DNA from: Sphingomonas sp. PL-96 | GTDB lineage: Bacteria > Pseudomonadota > Alphaproteobacteria > Sphingomonadales > Sphingomonadaceae | DNA: 58,761 bases | NCBI RefSeq assembly: GCF_020707215.1 | Contig: NZ_JAJFET010000014.1 | Location: 1-58,761, forward strand | Direction: 5' to 3' | Shown here: positions 35,415 to 43,947 of the stretch, in pieces | How positions within the stretch are numbered: the first letter of the stretch is position 1 | Layout of the letters: each line of letters opens with the position of its first letter | The notes under the pieces: generated by a model | Told to the model about the DNA's origin: nothing | The model's input: only the letters and a program-made list of their open reading frames with translations | The model's database searches: none | Translations under genes and position numbers: made by a program

Positions 35415-35812
35415 GCCGCAGCGCCGAGCGCCGGCTGCTGCAGGGGGTGGTGGCGCTGCTGTGCCTGATCCCGCTGTCCACCGCCAGCGCCGGTATCCTT
35501 GGGGGCGCCGAGTGGCTGGCGCACACGCCCGTACGCGCCGATCTCGACAGCCACTTCCGCTATCTGTCCGGCATCTTCCTGGGCCTGGCGCTGGGCTTTG
35601 CCAGCTGCATCCCGGCGATCGAGCGCCAGGGGGCGCGCTTTTGCCTGCTGGGGATGATGGTGGTGATCGGCGGGCTGGCGCGCGCGTGGTCGCTGCTGTC
35701 GGTGGGTGCGCCGTCCACCGGCCACCTCGTCGGCCTGTGCGTGGAACTGGGCGCAGTGCCGCTGGTGCTGCTGTGGCAGGCCAGCCTCGCCCGCCGCTGG
35801 CGGCACGGCTAG
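35411..35812 (+). CDS. DUF4345-like small membrane protein
   Basis: This 133-residue protein has four hydrophobic segments. The conserved DUF4345-type lead GGAEWLAHTPVRADLDSHFRYLSGIFLGLALGF places a DSHFRY motif before the second helix. The start is a GTG overlapping the DUF2721 stop by four bases. No catalytic motif is seen. The pairing suggests the two proteins work together in the inner membrane. Confidence 0.8.
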   Translation: MSRSAERRLLQGVVALLCLIPLSTASAGILGGAEWLAHTPVRADLDSHFRYLSGIFLGLALGFASCIPAIERQGARFCLLGMMVVIGGLARAWSLLSVGAPSTGHLVGLCVELGAVPLVLLWQASLARRWRHG

Positions 35813-35835
35813 GGGGCAAGCCCGCTCCCGCGCGC

Positions 35836-35923
35836 ACCGTATCCCCGCGCAGGCGGGGATCCAGGGTTCAGCGGAACAACGGCGGTGGCCGGTAACCCTG
35901 GGCTCCTGCCTGCGCAGGAGCAC
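35836..35923 (-). repeat. Bipartite palindromic element, copy 3 (inverted)
   Basis: Read on the minus strand it gives GTGCTCCTGCgcagGCAGGAGCCCAGGG, a middle with GTTGTTCCGC, then ATCCCCGC..GCGGGGAT and ACGGT. It is therefore the same element as at 687 and 33711 in the opposite orientation, between the DUF4345 and amidase genes. Confidence 0.8.
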
Positions 35924-35946
35924 TGCGATGCCAGCCGCTGGCGCCC

Positions 35947-37536
35947 CTACCGCGCCGCCTCCAGCCCGCCGTCGGTCGGCACACTCGCGGCATAGCCCGG
36001 CTTCACCCGCATCCGCCCGCGCTGCTCGAACGCATAGCCTGCTCCCAGCAGAAGCGCCTCGCTGTACTTCGGCCCCAGGAAGGAGAGCCCGGCGGGCAGG
36101 CCCTGCACCAGCCCCATCGGCACGGTCAGGTGCGGGGTGCCGGCCACCGCCGGAAGCTCGCTTGCCGACGGCGGCATGAAATGGTCGCCATGGACGGGAT
36201 CGGACAGCCACGGCAGGCCATAGGTCGGCGACACCAGCAGCTGCACCTGTGCCTGGCCGAGCATCGCGTCGATCCCCTCGGCGCCCGCCAGCCGCAGCGC
36301 CTTGGCGCGCGCCGCCTTGTAAGCCGGGTCGTCCAGGCCAGGCATCTTCTGCGCCTCTTCGAACGTGTCCTGGCCGAAAAAGCGCAGTTCCGCATCGCTA
36401 TGCGCCGCGTTGAAGGCGATGATGTCGGCGAGCGTCCGGCTCTTCACCGCGGGCGGCGTGGAGGCGAGATAGGCGTTGAGGTCGGCCTTCAGCTCGGCCT
36501 TGAGCACCAGGAACTCCGCCTCGCCCAGCCCCTCCAGCTTGGGCGGGGTCACGTCGACCAGGGTCGCACCGGCCGCACGCAGCACCGCCAGCGCCGCGTC
36601 ATAGCGCTTGGCCAGCGCCGCCGACATTTCCGGCCGCAGCACGCCCACGCGCACGCCCTTCAGCGCATCCGCAGAGAGGCCCGCCGCATAGTCGCTGCGG
36701 TGCCGGTCGGCGTCGCGGGTGGTCGGGTCCGCCGGGTCGCTGCCGACCATTGCGGACAGGAGCAGCGCGGCATCGCGCACGCTGCGCGCCATCGGTCCGG
36801 CCGTGTCCTGGCTGTGGCTGATCGGCACGATATGGGTACGGCTGACCAGGCCGATCGTGGGTTTGAGCCCCACCAATCCGTTCATCGCCGCCGGGCACAC
36901 GACCGAGCCGTCGGTCTCGGTTCCCACCGCCGCCGCGGCGAGGCTCGCGGCCGCCGCGGCGCCGCTGCCGCTCGACGATCCGCAGGACGTGCGATCGAGC
37001 GCATAGGGATTGCGCACCAGGCCGCCGACCGCGCTCCACCCGCTCATCGAGGCGGAGGAACGGATGTTCGCCCATTCGGACAGGTTGGTCTTGCCCAGAA
37101 TGACCGCCCCTGCCGCGCGCAGCCGCGCCACCACCGGCGCGTCACGCCCGGTGCGATTGTCCTTCAGCGCCAGGCTGCCTGCGGTAGTCGGCAGCTCGCG
37201 CGTCTCGATATTGTCCTTCACCAGGATCGGCACGCCATGCAGCGGACCCCGAACGCGGCCGGCACGCCGTTCGGCGTCCAGCGCCCGCGCCTGCGCCACC
37301 GCATCGGGGTTGATGGCAATGACGCTGCGCAGCGTCGCCCCCTGCCGATCGAGCGCCTCGATCCGGGCGAGATAGGCGCGAGTCAGCGCCTCGCTGCTGG
37401 TGCCCGCCGAAAGTGCCGCTGCCGCGTCCGAAAGCGAAAGCTCCTCGACCGCTGTCTTCTCCTGCGCCACCGCGTGGCCCGTAACCGCAAGCGCAACCAG
37501 CGCCGCTCCCATCATCCCAGCCTTCAGCCGTCGCAT
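35947..37536 (-). CDS. Exported amidase-signature hydrolase
   Basis: This 529-residue enzyme of the amidase signature family has a signal peptide (MMGAALVALAVTGHAVAQ). Its Ser-cisSer-Lys triad is visible: Lys107 in ILVKDNIE, the Ser-rich loop CGSSSGSGAAAAA near residue 187, and Ser211 in GTETDGSVVCPA. It probably cleaves C-N bonds of small amides or peptides in the periplasm. Some relatives are annotated as GatA-like, but the signal peptide and the lack of gatB/C rule out a tRNA amidotransferase role. The start is ATG 37536, with AAGGGG..GAG upstream. The substrate is unknown. Confidence 0.9.
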   Translation of the reverse strand: MRRLKAGMMGAALVALAVTGHAVAQEKTAVEELSLSDAAAALSAGTSSEALTRAYLARIEALDRQGATLRSVIAINPDAVAQARALDAERRAGRVRGPLHGVPILVKDNIETRELPTTAGSLALKDNRTGRDAPVVARLRAAGAVILGKTNLSEWANIRSSASMSGWSAVGGLVRNPYALDRTSCGSSSGSGAAAAASLAAAAVGTETDGSVVCPAAMNGLVGLKPTIGLVSRTHIVPISHSQDTAGPMARSVRDAALLLSAMVGSDPADPTTRDADRHRSDYAAGLSADALKGVRVGVLRPEMSAALAKRYDAALAVLRAAGATLVDVTPPKLEGLGEAEFLVLKAELKADLNAYLASTPPAVKSRTLADIIAFNAAHSDAELRFFGQDTFEEAQKMPGLDDPAYKAARAKALRLAGAEGIDAMLGQAQVQLLVSPTYGLPWLSDPVHGDHFMPPSASELPAVAGTPHLTVPMGLVQGLPAGLSFLGPKYSEALLLGAGYAFEQRGRMRVKPGYAASVPTDGGLEAAR

Positions 37537-37771
37537 ACACTCAACCCCTTGTCTCGGGCCTAGCTTGGAGCCACCCGCGGCAGCTTGCAAGCCGGACCGC
37601 CGGGGCGCCGACCGAGTGCGCCGGAACAGTCCGGAACGGCCGCATCAAAAATTTTTCGCCGTGCGGTTTTCGCTTGAAGCCTAGGTATTTCCACGCGTCG
37701 CGCGGCCATCGAACCGATGAATGCCGGATTCATTGCGGCGAAGCGGCTTGCCTCCCGAACCGCTTTGCGCG

Positions 37772-37787
37772 ACACCAAGTCTTGTGG
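37772..37787 (+). promoter_or_regulatory. Candidate NrdR box 1 upstream of nrdA
   Basis: ACACCAAGTCTTGTGG matches the general NrdR-box pattern (acACwAyATaTwGTgt, from memory) at 11 of 16 positions. It also contains the palindrome CACCA-AGTCTTG-TGGTG. It starts exactly 31 bp before box 2, the spacing expected for paired NrdR sites. Confidence 0.5.
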
Positions 37788-37802
37788 TGGCGCCCGGGAA
37801 GC

Positions 37803-37818
37803 GGCGCTACTTCTGGTA
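37803..37818 (+). promoter_or_regulatory. Candidate NrdR box 2 upstream of nrdA
   Basis: GCGCTACTTCTGGTAT matches the same pattern at 11 of 16 positions. With box 1 it forms a tandem pair three helical turns apart, 150-200 bases before the nrdA start. Confidence 0.4.
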
Positions 37819-37969
37819 TTCGGCGTACGCTTCCACAATGAACGTTATGCAGCGGAAAAGCTGCGTTTTTGATGGTGCCAGGGTCATCCAGCCGCTGGCG
37901 GCCGCGTTCGGCGAGGCGACGACACCGGGTCGGATTCGATCCGGAACAGACAATAGGAACGAGGGCAGC

Positions 37970-39871
37970 ATGGACTTCACCAGGGACAGCCACGACACGC
38001 GCGCAAGCGACAGCACCACCACGCTGGACGCTCCCGCCGCAGCCGTCGCGCGCGACAGCCGTTCGGTCGCAGCACCCTATCCGGTCACGGTCGATCGCTC
38101 GCGCGACGCGCTGCTGACCGAGTTCGGCAAGGAGACGCTCACCGATCGCTATCTGCTGCCGGGGGAGAGCTTCCAGGACCTGTTCGTCCGCGTGGCCTCG
38201 GCCTATGCCGACGATGCGGCGCATGCGCAGCGCATCTACGACTATATCTCTCAGCTTTGGTTCATGCCGGCCACCCCGGTGCTGTCCAACGGCGGCACCG
38301 GCCGCGGCCTGCCGATCTCCTGCTACCTCAACTCGGTTCCCGACAGCCTGGAAGGCATTGTCGAGACCTGGAACGAGAATGTCTGGCTCGCCTCGCGCGG
38401 CGGCGGCATCGGCACCTATTGGGGCAACGTCCGCGGCATCGGCGAGCCGGTCGGCCTGAACGGCAAGACCAGCGGCATCATCCCGTTCGTGCGCGTGATG
38501 GACTCGCTCACCCTCGCGATCTCGCAGGGCTCGCTGCGCCGCGGTTCGGCCGCCTGCTACCTCGACATCTCGCACCCGGAGATCGAGGAGTTCCTCGAGA
38601 TCCGCAAGACCTCGGGCGACTTCAACCGCAAGGCGCTGAACCTCCACCACGGCGTGCTGATCCCGGATGCCTTCATGGAAGCAGTGCGGGCCGGCGCCGA
38701 ATGGAACCTCACCAGCCCCAAGGACGGCTCGGTTCGTGCGACCGTGGACGCGCGCGCGCTGTTCCAGAAGCTGGTCGAGGTCCGCCTCGCCACCGGTGAG
38801 CCCTACATCGTCTTTTCCGACCATGTGAACTCGACGATGCCCAAGCATCATCGCGACCTGGGGCTCAAGGTGTCGACCTCGAACCTCTGCTCGGAAATCA
38901 CGCTGCCGACCGGCACCGACCATCTCGGCAACGACCGCACGGCGGTTTGCTGCCTGTCCTCGCTCAACCTGGAAAAGTGGGACGAGTGGAACGGCGACAA
39001 GCGCTTCATCGAGGATGTGATGCGCTTCCTCGACAATGTGCTGACCGACTACATCACCAACGCACCCGACGAGATGGCGCGCGCCCGCTATTCGGCGGAG
39101 CGCGAGCGCTCGGTGGGCCTGGGCGTCATGGGCTTCCACAGCTTCCTCCAGGCGCGCGGCCTGCCGTTCGAGGGGGCGATGGCCAAGTCGTGGAACCTCA
39201 AGATCTTCAAGCACATCAACGCCCAGGTGAACGAAGCGTCGATGCAGCTGGCGGTCGAGCGCGGCCCCTGCCCGGATGCGGCCGACATGGGCGTGATGGA
39301 GCGGTTCAGCTGCAAGATGGCGATCGCGCCGACCGCGTCGATCTCGATCATCTGCGGCGGCACGTCTGCCTGCATCGAGCCGATCCCGGCGAACATGTAC
39401 ACGCACAAGACGCTGTCGGGCTCGACCGCGGTCAAGAACCCGCACCTCCAGAAGCTGCTGCGCGAGAAGTCGAAGGACTCGGACGCAGTCTGGAACTCGA
39501 TCCTCGAGCATGGCGGCTCGGTCCAGCACCTCGACTTCCTGTCGCTGGACGAAAAGGCGTGCTTCAAGACCAGCTTCGAGATCGACCAGCGCTGGCTGCT
39601 CGAACTGGCCGGCGACCGCACGCCCTATATCGACCAGGCGCAGTCGCTGAACCTGTTTATCCCGGCCGACGTGGAGAAGTGGGACCTGCTGATGCTCCAC
39701 TTCCGCGCCTGGGAGCTGGGCATCAAGTCGCTCTATTACCTGCGGTCGAAGTCGATCCAGCGCGCGGGCTTCGCCGGCACCGGCGGCGTCGAGGCGGACA
39801 ACACGCCCGAGGCGCCGAAGTTCGAGATCGGCGAGAGCACCGACTACGACGAGTGCCTGGCCTGCCAGTAA
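37970..39871 (+). CDS. nrdA: Ribonucleoside-diphosphate reductase class I, alpha subunit (short, no ATP-cone)
   Basis: This 633-residue catalytic subunit reduces ribonucleotides to deoxyribonucleotides. Active-site residues are visible: Cys118 (ISCYLNS), the Asn305-Leu-Cys307-Ser-Glu309 finger loop (SNLCSEI), the paired Cys327/328 (AVCCLS), the radical-path tyrosines (LYYLRS) and the C-terminal CLAC swivel cysteines (DECLACQ). It is clearly shorter than the ~760-residue E. coli NrdA because the N-terminal ATP-cone is missing. Overall-activity control by dATP through that site is therefore not expected. GAGGG precedes the ATG. The radical subunit nrdB lies 16 kb downstream, not adjacent. Confidence 0.96.
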   Translation: MDFTRDSHDTRASDSTTTLDAPAAAVARDSRSVAAPYPVTVDRSRDALLTEFGKETLTDRYLLPGESFQDLFVRVASAYADDAAHAQRIYDYISQLWFMPATPVLSNGGTGRGLPISCYLNSVPDSLEGIVETWNENVWLASRGGGIGTYWGNVRGIGEPVGLNGKTSGIIPFVRVMDSLTLAISQGSLRRGSAACYLDISHPEIEEFLEIRKTSGDFNRKALNLHHGVLIPDAFMEAVRAGAEWNLTSPKDGSVRATVDARALFQKLVEVRLATGEPYIVFSDHVNSTMPKHHRDLGLKVSTSNLCSEITLPTGTDHLGNDRTAVCCLSSLNLEKWDEWNGDKRFIEDVMRFLDNVLTDYITNAPDEMARARYSAERERSVGLGVMGFHSFLQARGLPFEGAMAKSWNLKIFKHINAQVNEASMQLAVERGPCPDAADMGVMERFSCKMAIAPTASISIICGGTSACIEPIPANMYTHKTLSGSTAVKNPHLQKLLREKSKDSDAVWNSILEHGGSVQHLDFLSLDEKACFKTSFEIDQRWLLELAGDRTPYIDQAQSLNLFIPADVEKWDLLMLHFRAWELGIKSLYYLRSKSIQRAGFAGTGGVEADNTPEAPKFEIGESTDYDECLACQ

Positions 39872-39895
39872 GCAGTGCGAGGTCCTACCCTCCGG

Positions 39896-39942
39896 TCCGT
39901 TCGGTGGCCATGCGGTTCCGCATGGTCGCCGGACGGATTTTT
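39896..39942 (+). terminator. Rho-independent terminator after nrdA
   Basis: A long stem from TCCGTTCGG..CCATGCGG (39896-39915) pairs with CCGCATGG..GGACGGA (39918-39937), 17 of 20 positions plus wobbles. TTTTT follows at 39938-39942. Confidence 0.88.
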
Positions 39943-39948
39943 CGTTAA

Positions 39949-40827
39949 TCAGGGGATCAACTGCGGGCGCAGTTCGGGAACGGCCGTCGCCAGCTCGTCC
40001 ACGACCAGCTTCGAGAAGAAGTCGGCGCCTGCCGCTCCCAGATGCGTATAGTCGAACGACAGCTTCGGATCGCCGAACCGCTCGACCTGCGCGTTGTTCT
40101 GCGCGGACGCGCTGCCCGGCGCGGTGGCGCCGCTGTTGGCCGCGATCGTCGTGCCCGAAAGCATTGCTGAGGCGACCTCCGGCGACGGCGGCAGCTGCGC
40201 AAACCGGGCCGAGCCCGCGGCGCCTAGCACCTCTACGACGTCACTGCTCCGCCGCAGCAGGTCGATGATCGGCGTCCTGGTTTCTGCTGCCACCTTGCGA
40301 ATGGCCTCTCCCCAGGCGTCGAGATCGCGGACGAGCCTTCCATCCTTGAACTGGCGCCGCGTCAGCGGGGTCACCAGGATCGGCACCGCGCCGGCCGCGC
40401 GGGCTTCAGCGACATACCGCCGCAGGTTCTGCGGGAATTCAGTGGCGAGATCGGTCGAGCGGCCCGGCTTGCCCGGCTGGTCGTTGTGCCCGAACTGGAT
40501 CAGCACATAGGTGGCGGTGAACCCCGGCGTCTTCATCTCCGCCAGCGCCAGATCCCAGCTGCCTTCCGCACGATAGCTGTAGGTGCTGCGCCCGCCCCGC
40601 CCTAAGTTCACGCAGGCGATGAACGAGCTGACGTGATAGCCGCAGAAGCTGCCGCCCCAGCCCGAGTTCGCCTGCATGGTCGAATCGCCGACCAGGACGA
40701 TCTTCGCTGCGCGGATCGGCACTGGCTTTGGCCGCGGATGGATGCCGTCCGTGGCCGGCGGCGCGGGTTGCGCATGGGCGCTGACCGCAAGGACCAGGGC
40801 GGTCGCAGCCGCTGCCGGAAATCGCAT
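39949..40827 (-). CDS. Exported SGNH hydrolase, rhamnogalacturonan acetylesterase-like
   Basis: This 292-residue GDSL-type esterase has a signal peptide (ATALVLAVSAHAQ). The blocks are VGDST (Ser49), a GRGGRSTYS block II, QFGHND (Asn) and a C-terminal DYTHLGAAGADFF (Asp-His). The sequence order and GHNDQPGKPGRSTDL resemble rhamnogalacturonan acetylesterases (CE12), which remove acetyl groups from pectin. An Ala/Ser-rich insertion (TTIAANSGATAPGSASAQ) precedes the last block. GGAGG lies 5 bases before the ATG. It converges on nrdA. The polysaccharide substrate is a family-level inference. Confidence 0.87.
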   Translation of the reverse strand: MRFPAAAATALVLAVSAHAQPAPPATDGIHPRPKPVPIRAAKIVLVGDSTMQANSGWGGSFCGYHVSSFIACVNLGRGGRSTYSYRAEGSWDLALAEMKTPGFTATYVLIQFGHNDQPGKPGRSTDLATEFPQNLRRYVAEARAAGAVPILVTPLTRRQFKDGRLVRDLDAWGEAIRKVAAETRTPIIDLLRRSSDVVEVLGAAGSARFAQLPPSPEVASAMLSGTTIAANSGATAPGSASAQNNAQVERFGDPKLSFDYTHLGAAGADFFSKLVVDELATAVPELRPQLIP

Positions 40828-40972
40828 GCATCCTCCATTGCTTGTTCTGGCAGAGGGTATGACACCGATATCATGCGGCCGGAAGGCATGCGGCTGCGCG
40901 AGCCAGCGGGATGGACGAAGGCGTCCCCGGGCCCGATAGCGGGCCTGGCACTGGTTGCACGGAGGAGCCCGC

Positions 40973-41869
40973 ATGCGCGTCTTGATGATCGGCCTGGGGG
41001 ACATTGCCCGCAAGGCGTACCTGCCCGTGCTCACCACTATGGCGGGGCTGGAGATCCACCTGGTGACTCGGGACGCCACGGTGCTGGAGGAACTCGGCAC
41101 TCGCTACCGCCTCGCCCATCGGCACCAGAGCCTCGACGCAGCCCTCGAGGGCACGGCGTTCGACGCCGCCTTTGTTCATGCCGCCACGCCCGCCCATCCC
41201 GCTCTGGTCGAAGCCCTGCTGCATCGGGGCGTTCCGGTGATGGTCGACAAGCCGCTGGCCGACAATCTGAACGATGCGGAGCGACTCGTCGCGCTCGCGG
41301 AGCGTCAAAAGGTGCTACTCACGGTAGGCTTCAACCGCCGCTTCGCGCCCGACTATGCGGCGCTGCGCGATCGGCCGCGCACCCTGGTGCTGATGCAGAA
41401 GCACCGCCATGCGCAGCCGGCCGCGATCCGCCAGACCGTGTTCGACGACTTCATCCATGTCGCGGACACGCTGCGCTTCCTGGCCCCGACGCCAGTGCAG
41501 CACGAGCAGATCGACACGCTGGTGCGCGACGGCCTGCTCGAAGCGATCACCCTGACGCTGCGCGGCGACGGGTACCGCGCGATCGGCATCATGCATCGTG
41601 CGTCCGGCCTCGACGAAGAGACGCTGGACATCCTGGGCGGCGACCGCAGGCATTCGGTGCACGACCTGTCGAGCCGGGTCGAGTGCGACGGTGCCGAGCG
41701 CCGGAGCCGGCGCGGCGACTGGACATCGGTCGGGCGCCAGCGCGGCTTCGAGGCGATGTGCACCCACTTCCTCGACGCCGTCCGGGCGGGCCACCCCACG
41801 GCCGCGGAGGACCTGCTCGAAACCCACCGGCTGTGCGAGCGGATCGTACGACACGCACAGCCAAGCTAG
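40973..41869 (+). CDS. Gfo/Idh/MocA-family oxidoreductase (MviM-like)
   Basis: This 298-residue NAD(P)-binding oxidoreductase has the Rossmann motif VLMIGLGDIARKAYLPVL at the start. The cofactor Lys lies in PVMVDKPLADN, a DKP variant of the usual EKP, and VGFNRRFAPDY follows. The C-terminal domain is typical of sugar-related dehydrogenases, but a substrate cannot be named. GGAGGAG lies 7 bases before the ATG. It faces the esterase gene divergently, so both might act on sugars; this is context only. Confidence 0.88.
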   Translation: MRVLMIGLGDIARKAYLPVLTTMAGLEIHLVTRDATVLEELGTRYRLAHRHQSLDAALEGTAFDAAFVHAATPAHPALVEALLHRGVPVMVDKPLADNLNDAERLVALAERQKVLLTVGFNRRFAPDYAALRDRPRTLVLMQKHRHAQPAAIRQTVFDDFIHVADTLRFLAPTPVQHEQIDTLVRDGLLEAITLTLRGDGYRAIGIMHRASGLDEETLDILGGDRRHSVHDLSSRVECDGAERRSRRGDWTSVGRQRGFEAMCTHFLDAVRAGHPTAAEDLLETHRLCERIVRHAQPS

Positions 41870-41912
41870 AGCGGGGTGAGGTCGAGCAGATCGGTTCGTG
41901 CCGAGTAGGGGC

Positions 41913-41965
41913 GGAGCTTGTCGAAGCCCGTATCGAAGCACCTGGAGCCAGTCCTTCGACACGCC
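41913..41965. repeat. Inverted repeat, 'GCTTGTCGA' family
   Basis: GGAGCTTGTCGAAG (41913-41926) and CTTCGACA (41953-41960) form a stem, with CGTATCGAAG in between. Both cores also occur in the gap at 414-629, marking a second dispersed repeat family in intergenic space. Confidence 0.5.
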
Positions 41966-42101
41966 CTCACGTCCAGCAGCCGTCCGAAAAGCCCGTCCCC
42001 GCCTGAACAACCCGGCCGCCGGCTCGTTCGTCCCGCATGTCCTCGTCATCGCCCCGCCCCACCCCCTGCTGCATGCGCACCGGCGGGGCCGGCTGCGCTC
42101 G

Positions 42102-42614
42102 ATGACGATCTTCTTCACCGCCGACACGCATTTCGGGGACCATCGCACCATCAACATCTGGCGCCGGCCGTTCGCGAGCGTGGCAGAGATGGACGCGCTG
42201 CTCATCGCGCGCTGGAATGCCGTGGTGAGGCCGGGGGACAGTGTCTGGCACCTCGGCGACGTCGCTCGCCGCCCGGACGCTGTCTCGGGCCTGCTCGGCC
42301 AACTGAACGGCACCAAGCACCTCCTGCGCGGCAACAATGATCCCGACGCGACGCTCGCCGCATCCGGCTGGGCGAGCACCGGCGACTATGCCGAGATCGA
42401 GGCGGACGGCCACCGGCTCGTGCTGTGCCACTACCCCTTCCGATCCTGGAACGGGCAGCATCGCCGCGCGATCAATCTCCACGGGCACAGCCATGGCCGG
42501 CTGAAGCCGATGCTGCGCCAGTTCGACGTCGGCGTCGACGTCCACGACTTCGCCCCCGTCCCCCTCGCCCGCCTGCTCGACCCCCTTCGCAAGGACGACA
42601 TCCATGACCGATGA
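42102..42614 (+). CDS. Metallophosphoesterase family protein
   Basis: This 170-residue calcineurin-like phosphoesterase carries the dimetal motifs FFTADTHFGD, WHLGDVARR, LRGNND, LCHYPF and LHGHSHG, so all metal-binding blocks are intact. It belongs to the short YfcE/'hydrolase' group that cleaves phosphodiesters or phosphomonoesters. The ATG at 42102 places the first metal motif at residue 8, as usual. Its stop lies 11 bases inside the next gene, indicating coupled translation with the UbiB-family kinase. Confidence 0.9.
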   Translation: MTIFFTADTHFGDHRTINIWRRPFASVAEMDALLIARWNAVVRPGDSVWHLGDVARRPDAVSGLLGQLNGTKHLLRGNNDPDATLAASGWASTGDYAEIEADGHRLVLCHYPFRSWNGQHRRAINLHGHSHGRLKPMLRQFDVGVDVHDFAPVPLARLLDPLRKDDIHDR

Positions 42615-43947
42615 CCGAGGCGGCGACGGCCGCGCAGTGCCGAGCGGCCGCTTGTCGCGGCTGGGGCGGTTCGGCCGCATGGCGGGTGGCGTTGCTGGCG
42701 GCATGGTCGCCGAAGGGGCGCGCCGGCTCGCGGCGGGCGAGCGGCCGCGCATGGGCGACCTGCTGCTCACGCCAGCCAATGTCACCCGCGTTGCCGACCA
42801 GCTCGCCCACCTGCGCGGCGCCGCGATGAAGCTGGGGCAGATGATCTCGATGGATGCCGGCGACATCCTGCCGCCCGAGCTCACCCAGATCCTGGCCCGG
42901 CTGCGCGACAATGCCCACCACATGCCGCCGCAGCAGCTCGACCGCGTGCTCGCCGCCGAATGGGGCCGCGACTGGCGCCGCCGCTTTCGCCAGTTCCAGG
43001 CGCATCCGACCGCCGCTGCCTCGATCGGCCAGGTCCATCGTGCCGAGCTGCCGGACGGACGCGTGCTCGCGATCAAGGTGCAATATCCCGGCGTCGCCGA
43101 CAGCATCGACGCCGACGTCGACAATGTCGCCACCCTCCTGCGAGTCTCCGGCCTGCTGCCGCGCGAACTCGACGTCGCGCCGCTGCTGGAGGAGGCCAAG
43201 CGCCAGCTCCACGAGGAGGCGGACTATGCCCGCGAACGGACCATGCTGGAACGCTATCGCGCGCTGGTGGGCGACGATCCCGCCTATGTCGTGCCGGCCG
43301 CCGATCCCTCGCTCAGCACCGGCCATGTCCTGGCGATGGAATTCGTATCCGGCGAGCGGATCGAGGCACTGGCCGATCGCAGCCAGGAGGAGCGCGACCG
43401 TGCCGCCCACGCCGTGGTCGCGCTGGTGCTGCGCGAGTTGTTCGCCTGGGGAACGATGCAGACCGACCCGAACTTCGCCAACTATCGTTGGCAGGCGGAC
43501 ACCGGCCGGCTCGTCCTCCTCGACTTTGGCGCGGCCCGCGACGTGCAGCCCGCCACCCGGAACGGCTACCACCGGCTGCTGATGGCCGGGCTCGACGGCG
43601 ATCGCGACCGGGTGCGGGAAGCAGCCGTCGACGCCGGCTTCCTCGGCCAGGCGGCGGCGGAGCGGCACGGCCCCGTGGTCGACCGCATGATCGACGTGAT
43701 CCTGGGCGAACTCGGCCGCACGGGGCCGTTCGACTTTGGCGACCGCGCTTTCATCTCGGTGCTGCGCGAGGAAGCGACCGTGATGGCCCAGGATCGCGCG
43801 ACCTGGCACCTGCCGCCCGTCGACACGCTGTTCGTCCAGCGCAAGGTCAGCGGCACCGCCCTGTTGTGCGCCCGGTTGAAGGCGCGGGTCGACGTGCGCG
43901 CGATGATCGAGAGCTACCGCGACCGCCCGCCGGTTCAGAACGCGTAG
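42604..43947 (+). CDS. UbiB/ABC1 (AarF) family atypical kinase
   Basis: This 447-residue member of the ABC1/UbiB/ADCK family is linked to ubiquinone biosynthesis or lipid handling. The N-terminal KxGQ motif (AAMKLGQMISMD) and the Ala-rich loop AAASIGQVHRAE replace a canonical glycine loop. The Lys is in AIKVQYPG, and the catalytic region is TDPNFANY..LVLLDFGAARD. No ubi gene is adjacent. It is the group typically annotated 'AarF/ABC1/UbiB kinase family' rather than canonical UbiB, as it lacks the two C-terminal membrane helices. It overlaps both neighbours: 11 bases with the phosphoesterase upstream and 13 bases convergently downstream. Confidence 0.92.
   Translation: MTDDRGGDGRAVPSGRLSRLGRFGRMAGGVAGGMVAEGARRLAAGERPRMGDLLLTPANVTRVADQLAHLRGAAMKLGQMISMDAGDILPPELTQILARLRDNAHHMPPQQLDRVLAAEWGRDWRRRFRQFQAHPTAAASIGQVHRAELPDGRVLAIKVQYPGVADSIDADVDNVATLLRVSGLLPRELDVAPLLEEAKRQLHEEADYARERTMLERYRALVGDDPAYVVPAADPSLSTGHVLAMEFVSGERIEALADRSQEERDRAAHAVVALVLRELFAWGTMQTDPNFANYRWQADTGRLVLLDFGAARDVQPATRNGYHRLLMAGLDGDRDRVREAAVDAGFLGQAAAERHGPVVDRMIDVILGELGRTGPFDFGDRAFISVLREEATVMAQDRATWHLPPVDTLFVQRKVSGTALLCARLKARVDVRAMIESYRDRPPVQNA

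Larger units (their letters stand above)
37537..37969. other. Gene-free divergent regulatory region upstream of nrdA
   Basis: About 430 bases separate the amidase and nrdA start codons. No credible coding frame is seen. The nrdA-proximal 200 bases contain two candidate NrdR boxes (37772-37818). The leader downstream of them is unusually long for this genome. Confidence 0.7.

Noticed and set aside
35947..37536. GatA subunit of the Asp/Glu-tRNA amidotransferase
   Set aside because: It has a signal peptide and no gatB or gatC nearby, so a periplasmic amidase is the better reading.
37730..39700. A 656-codon minus-strand frame antisense to nrdA
   Set aside because: Low-complexity Arg/Ala composition and full overlap with the highly conserved nrdA show it is a shadow frame.
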